From NCBI GenBank assembly GCA_963555705.1, contig OY743171.1, positions 26,158,852 to 26,222,851 of the forward strand: a stretch of 64,000 nt of DNA. Reading direction: 5' to 3'. This stretch comes from Ligustrum vulgare (lineage: Eukaryota > Streptophyta > Magnoliopsida > Lamiales > Oleaceae). The notes beneath the pieces are model-generated. The model was not told the DNA's origin and did no database searches. It saw nothing but the letters and a program-made list of their open reading frames with translations. The translations under genes were made by a program, and so were the position numbers. Below are positions 57,356-64,000 of this stretch, piece by piece. Numbering within the stretch: the stretch's first letter is position 1; each line of letters opens with the position of its first letter.

Positions 57356-60300
57356 CTAGTTGTCAAGCTTCAATGCGCCTGGATGATTGCACCATATTAT
57401 ATCAGGCTCCTCAAGGGAATATTTATAAAGTTGTGTGGCGATGTTTAATCGAGCAGTGTCGGTATCAAAAGATGGCATTTCTTCTATACATCCTTCGATA
57501 AGGTATTCCGCATACTTAATAACAAATATGCCGCAATCTCCCATGTAAAGAATTCCATTTAACTAAGTATATGAAAAGTAATTGAATTCATGAAAAATAA
57601 ATATGTTTTTTAATAATCAATTTACTCACCCATTCATTTGTTGTGGACACTGGTCGATAAGTCTGCACTCCAGAGGAATGTCTGGCAAAATGCGATAATT
57701 AGATTTCACGGATCTTGCTAAGATCGGGAGAGTGAGCACCATTGAACGTACGTCTGCATAGATAGTCACATTCTTTACGAACCTTGTGCATGAGTTGTAC
57801 ACATCAAACCTCCAATTAAGTATATCAAAGTGACCAAGTATCCAATGTTCAGGATTTCCTATCCACATCGGAATGAAAACATGATCTACTTGATCCCACG
57901 GAACATTGAATTGTATTTTCCTTCCATTTGCATATGAAAATAGTGATTCATGTTTATGTATTGCTTTAGTATCAGCAACAATCTCATTTGAAATTCCATG
58001 TTTATGTATTGCTTTAGTATCAGCAACAATCTCATTTGAAATTCCCCTGACTTTGACATCAAAGTTACAATTTGTTGACGTGGCCCGTATTTTGTGTCCA
58101 GATCTCATCTTTAAAAGCATCCGCATAAAGTAGAATGAGACATCGATGTGCTGCAAAATCCAAAAAGGAGGTGTGCTAAATGACACATGATTTTGGTTAT
58201 GACTTTTAATATATTTATGTGACGCCTGCCATACAGCACTCACTGAATCATTTAGTGGCTTAGCAACCTCCCGGATATCATGCCACCATGCGTTTGATTC
58301 AATTGTGATGGGACCAAGTCTACCAGCTGTAATGCTATATAGGGAAGAAACAAGTAAAAGTTACATATTCAAATAATATTCAGTGGAAAGAAATGTGCAA
58401 ATGAAGATCCTAAATACCTCTTTTGAATCTTTGTTCCATCACGATAGAATATGTTGAATTTAAGGATGTCCATTGCTGATGGCGAGTTCTTGCAGGTTTT
58501 ATAAACGAAGATGTTCACACTGGATGATGAACGGACCTTTTCCATACTTGCCACTTTTTCCCCTAATCTCTATATTAGTAGATCGCTATCTACCATGGTT
58601 TTTGCATCTTCAAAATTAATAGGTATAGGTGATATCTGCGTTGGAATGTAATGATTATATGGAAAAAAATTCCTTAATAAGAAATGCAATGTAAATAAAT
58701 ATTTATATATAACTCTGTGAACACCTTCGTATGCATGCAATGTCTAGGCCTGTGTTTTTTGGCAGGGACACTTTGGTTGGGGTGTACAAATTGAGTTGCT
58801 GGCACTGAGCATATGGTTTGCACATCGGACGGTTCCTTACGCTTAGCTATGGGCCATGCAACCCGATCATTACCTTGCTTTTTGTCACTCCTTGAATGCT
58901 ACATAACAGATAAATAAGAGTAATGGGATTTATTAAAAAAAAGGAAGAATTTGAAGACGTATGCATATTTTCAGTTCACATATGAAGCCCCTTACCACTG
59001 CTTCCGCAAGGTCATCCATTTTAGCAATAAACTCACTTTTTAAAACGATGCCATCATCTAACACAATGTCTCCGTCCTTTTCGAACTCCATACCTAGGCT
59101 GAAGGAAGGTCCCTCAAAATCATAAGGATAAATTCCCACTGGTTCGACAGAATCCATGGAAGGTTTAACTTCACCCTTGGTTGCATTCGGTCCCTACAAA
59201 AAATACATTTATCATGTTACATGTACAATTTAAATATACTGATTTAATACTTTACAATACTATCTTAAAATATTTGAAACAAGATAATGCACCTTGTCAT
59301 ACGGAAGGGGAGGTTGATGACTGTAGCCCACATTCATGGCATTGATGGATGAATTGTTGCCAGGTAAGTCCACATTTGAGGCATAAGTTGAATCAATCTG
59401 TATTTTAAGAAATTTTGTTTGAGCTAATGTTTGGATTATAATTATGTGTTGGTCATTTGGCATCCGGTGTATGTTATAGGGGTTGGTTGTTAATTATCAT
59501 GATAAATTTTTTTTTTTTTTAAAAAGTTGTAAATAATTAGAACGTATGTCATTGATTTTATAAACACATTACATTGCATGAACTTGGACCAGGTTTAGAG
59601 TTGCTTGCACATCTGCTAGATAAATGAGTCGGCGTATCATTTTTTGAAACTTTTGATGGGGAGCATGTAGGATGCATTGGTAGTTCGGGATACTTTTGGG
59701 ATTTGTTTGGACTTTGTAGGATGGAAAGTAATTTCCCATGGTTTTGGGGAGTCCCGATATCACTATCTACATGGCCCTGAAAATCCAAAGGGGTTCCATT
59801 GTCAATAATTGATAGGATATTCATTGAACATTGAATATAAGTCTCAACAAATAAAACATTTTTTAATACCTTGTGTAGAATATTTGGTGCGTCCAAGAAA
59901 TCTGGGGTCCCCTTAGCAATGTGTGGATCTTGACGGGCTAAGTTAGCTTTGTTGGTGTCTTCAAATGTACTAACCTGACATGCTACTGAAATCTGAATTT
60001 AAATAGTGAATTCTTGATTAGTGAAATGACTAAAAAAGAGATGGTATTGTATCCGTAATTGATAGAAATCGTGTGATTCACTATACACTTCTAAATTAGT
60101 AGAGCGGAATGAAAACTGGTAAATAAGATCATAATTAGGTAGTGCATGAAATAAAAAATAAAACATGATGTCCTATAAATTTAAAGCTCCCAAATTGATA
60201 TGCAATTAATCTGGCAAAACATTGCCCAACTTAATTATACCTTTTTTTTGTTGTGCGATTTATCCACATATTTCGTGTTCCTGTGGGCATGACATGTGAC

Positions 60301-63300
60301 ATTAGGTGGAATGTTCTCTTTAAAGTTGTCTGTAGATATAATGATGCCACCTACAATAGGAGCCTGTTTTGAAAGAATACATGATCATAGAAAAAAATGA
60401 GTTTTGTAAGTAAAAGTTGTACGTAAAATCAAAACTTGGTATCACACCATTTACAGAAATTAACTTTGTTTGTATAAACTTGAAGCTTGCAATCCAATTA
60501 ATATGAATTCGACATGAGGTTCATAATAATTACCTTTCTCTGAGTGGAAACAGGTTGTTGTTTTGAGACTTGTCTTGGACGAGTATTTTGCGAGATCATA
60601 TTATTTGATCTGATTCTGATTCCCTCAAGTGGCTCATTGATCATATTGTTAGCAACGGTGATTAACTCTTGAACTTTCAACTTCAACATAAACATGTCCA
60701 CGGCTAGATTACCATGCTCAAGTTCAATAGTCTTGAGACGTTCTGAGTACTTTTGAATGTTGGAGGTATGGACCTGATATTGGGAAAAATAAGCCAGATA
60801 CTAAGATGAATCATCAGCATCCAAAAATGGTGTCTGAGAAAAGGAATATGAAAATACTTCATTACGGATGCACATGTTAGATGAAAGACTTCTTTTCTGC
60901 TGATACTATTGTTATAATACCAGAAGTGGCTAAAATTGAAACATGTAATTTACAACACATATGCCAAAAAGACAGTTCATGTGAGTAAAAAAATAAAATG
61001 CACAAAATTAAAACCTGGTTCTGACTGACTTTAGCATGAGCAACAGATTTAGTCACTTTTGATGCCTCATTGCCAATATTATTGCTATGGAGATTGTACT
61101 GTGTGTGCACAGTCCCAGGGATGTTGAATGAATTCATATTAACTCCCACAATCACACATTCTAGCTAAATCCCATTATTCAAGCCTTCATAACGATTTCC
61201 ATATTGGCTGGTTGGTCCACAAGCATCATGAAATTTTGGAAGTGGTGATCTGATAACAACATTTCTCTGTTTGGATGATTCACCTAGGTGATTTTTGGAC
61301 CCAATGAAAGATGTATAGGATCTAATATTTCGCAATCATCATCACTATCATCGATTTCATACACAACTTGTTTGCCTTTCCTATCAGTCAGGTCACATGA
61401 CTGGTCTTCAACATTTTCATCAGCAGAAACTGATTTTATAATAGCATTACATTGATCGATTAAAGTGGTTTCGGCTGCTACATCATCACCACCATTTGCA
61501 GGATTCCGTGCCCCTCTGCTAGTGCGTCTGTTGGGATGTTGTGCAATCGGTGGTATCACAAAATCATCGTCATTATTGATGAGGACAGCTGTAGCAGAAA
61601 TGGGTGCTAGCCAGTTAGACAAGCGAACAACTCGTTTTAGTTTAACATAATTAGGATCTAGAGCTTCAGCCACTTGGGGGACTATATTTTCCACACCAAT
61701 CTGTTGAAGTAAAGTAGGTATCAAATTTGACAATTGCATGAATAATTGTGAGAAAATATGATAATTACGTGAACTAATATTAATGATCCAATAAAGTAAT
61801 CTGATATAAGTAGCTCACGTCGGATTGGCTGAAAATATCAGTTGCTATATTAAGAATAGGTCGGGGATCATCAACTTCAGTTGTCCAATTAAGGATCCTT
61901 GGACGTTTGGATGTGATTTTAGAGCAAAATGTATTGTCAAGTACAGGAAAAATCTCGAAAATCCAAACTTGGAATGCAATGACAAACCTATTAAGCCTGT
62001 AGTTCATCGTTGGTTTCCCCTCACCCTCCACAGTGGTACGCTTGTTCCGTAACGCCGATTTCAATGAAGAAATGGTGAGATTGAATATATCCTTTCCCCA
62101 AGGATATGTGTTCATATCGATCAAATCTACAAGAATAAGAAGTGTTTCGTCGACATATCTATCATATGCCATATTGTACATGAGTTGCGTGACCAAGAAC
62201 AAGGTACCCATGATCACAACATCACGATTATTCTTATTCTACATTGTAATAAACACATTGAATATGTCATCGTTCGTGATGCGGGTCAGATGGCTGAAGT
62301 ATTCATGTTTCAATCGACAATACTTCCCATCATACCTTTCAAGGTTAACATCACCGATGCATCGAAGACCAGTTACTAAATAGAACTCTTCAATCCCGAA
62401 TTTCAAAGTTTTTTTGCCAATTCGAAACCACATCTCTTGATCATTTTGTTGATTTACCTCTCTCAATAAAACTTGGTGTATCGGCTGGGGGTTAACAGCA
62501 ATCTCATGCATGTCGAGTAAACGGCCAAAGAATGATGGTTTAAAGATCCTTTTCTGCTCATCTGTTAGTCGTGATCTCAAGGTATCAACAACAAGATCCG
62601 AAGGCTTCATATTTACTTTCCCAAGAAACCAGTTATCTGGGGTCACTATGAACTCCCAATTCTGCAAAAATGTTGTACAAAGGTGATTTAAAAAATCAAC
62701 AACTGTAAATGGACATAAATAATATTGTAAGTTTGAATATGGTCATATAAGTTTTAGCCAATTGGGAAAAATATTGGAATTATTTGCGATTGGATATACT
62801 AGGGTGGTTATAGGAATTTCAGCATATCACCTGTGAGTATATGAGAATTGTCATTTATTTAGGAATTTGCTGATGCACTTCGACCTTATACTTTGAAAAT
62901 GACTTGTAGGAAATGTAAATTTATTCACCAGCCTCACTAAAATACTGTGTGAATTTACAATTAAAAGCAAAATCATTTACTTGCACATCTGAATCAATTG
63001 TGTGAAAGGTAATTCAAATCATAACTCAGATTAGTATAAAATATCAAAATCCCAATCAGAGTGATCTGGTAATGGTTGTATTCTCTTGAACTGCATAAAT
63101 CGATCCATTTTCATCAGCAGACTCTATTATGGATTTTTTTCCCTCAATCAATTATCAGTGAATAACTAACATCAAGCTTGCTGTGAAGATATTTTTTGAA
63201 GAATAGGAAAAAGAAAGCATATGGATACCTTTGTCTGAATTGGAACCACTTTTATGATTTTATCCTTTCGTGGTGTGCGTTTCCCTTTCAGGTGATTCTT

Positions 63301-63381
63301 GAAAGCATTGAAACCTAGAGCCTTCCTTGGTAACTTAACTCCAGAACTCGAATTTCTCCCAGCTCGAAACTTGCGCATCAT
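57356..63381 (-). pseudogene. DUF1985/Ulp1 (C48) protease gene of a KI-like MULE
   Basis: A multi-exon minus-strand gene. A basic first exon (63381-about 63230) is followed by DUF1985-like exons (62667-61780) with IGKKTLKFGIEEFYLVTGLR and NMAYDRYVDETLLILVDLID. Acidic, variable linker exons follow (61739-61284, 61155, 60701-60498, 59896-59157, with ELAKMDD-type segments). The C-terminal Ulp1 protease domain (58243-57356) shows the catalytic His in HWILGHFDI (near 57846), Asp in FDVYNS, Gln in QCPQQMNG and Cys in MGDCGIFV (near 57534). An intron with GTGAGT separates the last two. One in-frame TAG near 62240 interrupts DUF1985. Exon borders are not fully resolved. A linked transposase and Ulp1-like gene matches the KAONASHI MULE type known from Arabidopsis and others. 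Confidence 0.8.
57940..58046 (-). repeat. 48-bp in-frame tandem duplication in the Ulp1 gene
   Basis: A unit whose translation contains SNEIVADTKAIHKH is present twice (16 residues each), identical or nearly so, upstream of the catalytic His. The frame is kept. Confidence 0.9.
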
Positions 63382-64000
63382 GATGATCTCTGAAATAAAA
63401 TATTACCAGCAACATGTTTATTGTAAGAATGAACTACACATTCAAGTTTCACATTGATTTCATTTCATTTGCATTAATGAATGATTAATCAAGTTTTACA
63501 TTGATTTCAGGGACAGAAGGTTAATCTTTGCCTGGGATCATCAACTTCACTTACACGCTTCCAACAAGCCCCAGCTCTCTTTTGGTAAGTAGTTACATGT
63601 ATTTAATTTTGTTTGTATAGAAAATAGAGATAGATAAATTTTCAAATCTTAATAGTCATTTTATGCTAATCTTTTTGCATTTACCTGTACGTTGATTTCT
63701 TTTCAGTTGGCATTGTTTTTATCTCTAAGCAGTTAGAGAATTGGATTGGTTCCAAGATCTGATGTAATATCTGAGGAGTTGTTTGATGTGTTCCTGTCTT
63801 TTCTAAATATTTCTAAAGAAAGGATCACATATGAGGAGCTCATAAATAAATTATTTTCTATTGGCATTGGAGCCCTTTTTATAAGCAGTGTATATATTTA
63901 TGTAATATCCCTTCTTCCTATTTGACAAGGTTCAATTATTCATCTTTTGAGCACCCTGATGTCAGACCGGTATTGTACTATGCATGGTTTTGTTATGGAA
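63382..64000. other. Upstream region of the Ulp1 gene, to the window end
   Basis: It has no credible ORF. It would contain the promoter and 5' UTR of the minus-strand Ulp1 gene and perhaps the outer end of the element, which is not recognised within the window. The plus-strand stretch near 63510-63580 shares a few words (GGATCATCAACTTC) with 61866-61880. Confidence 0.4.

Overview
This is an AT-rich plant nuclear window, most likely from a eudicot. It is built almost entirely of transposable elements nested in one another plus two decayed copies of an endogenous pararetrovirus (EPRV, Caulimoviridae). I found no intact single-copy cellular gene, no rRNA, no tRNA gene and no CRISPR array. The plant assignment rests on tRNA-iMet-primed Copia elements, a Tat-like Ty3/gypsy element with an antisense ORF, Mutator-like elements (MULEs) with captured plant gene pieces, and a pararetrovirus with Caulimoviridae gene order. 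The species cannot be named from the sequence.

Layout. (1) 1-6410: EPRV copy 1, with coat protein, movement protein plus a protease-like domain, protease/RT/RNase H, a TAV-like ORF, a promoter with a proximal poly(A) signal, a leader, and the first small ORF of a second genome unit. (2) 7456-17403: a Ty3/gypsy-type solo LTR split by a Copia element (9295-17008, TSD ACACC), whose own 5' LTR is split by another solo LTR (15313-16771). (3) 17898-18328: a hAT-like MITE. (4) 20504-29651: a Tat-like Ty3/gypsy deletion derivative whose antisense ORF is broken by two solo LTRs (22275-24788, TSD CACTC; 25635-27934, TSD AAGCT/AAGTT). (5) 29655-34975: EPRV copy 2, cut by a hAT derivative (30237-31418), an LTR-like segment, and a Harbinger-like MITE (34050-34951), then truncated by a further LTR (34976-36433). 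(6) 36434-about 40770: a decayed minus-strand Copia element. (7) 40779-51196: three MULEs with perfect 9-bp TSDs. Two carry plant gene fragments, one CIPK-like kinase and one V-ATPase subunit d. The middle one also holds a small Copia derivative (43323-45920, TSD AGCAC) and about 3 kb of hairpin-forming repeats. (8) 51206-64000: a KAONASHI-like MULE with a MuDR transposase on the plus strand and a convergent DUF1985/Ulp1-protease gene on the minus strand; both are only lightly damaged.

The nested target-site duplications give a relative order of insertion. The most notable points are the two aspartic-protease-like motifs in the EPRV, the two gene-capturing MULEs, the hairpin repeat array inside one MULE, the palindrome cluster in a solo LTR, and the antisense ORF of the Tat-like element. 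All coordinates and repeat matches were read by eye; no alignment or database search was run.
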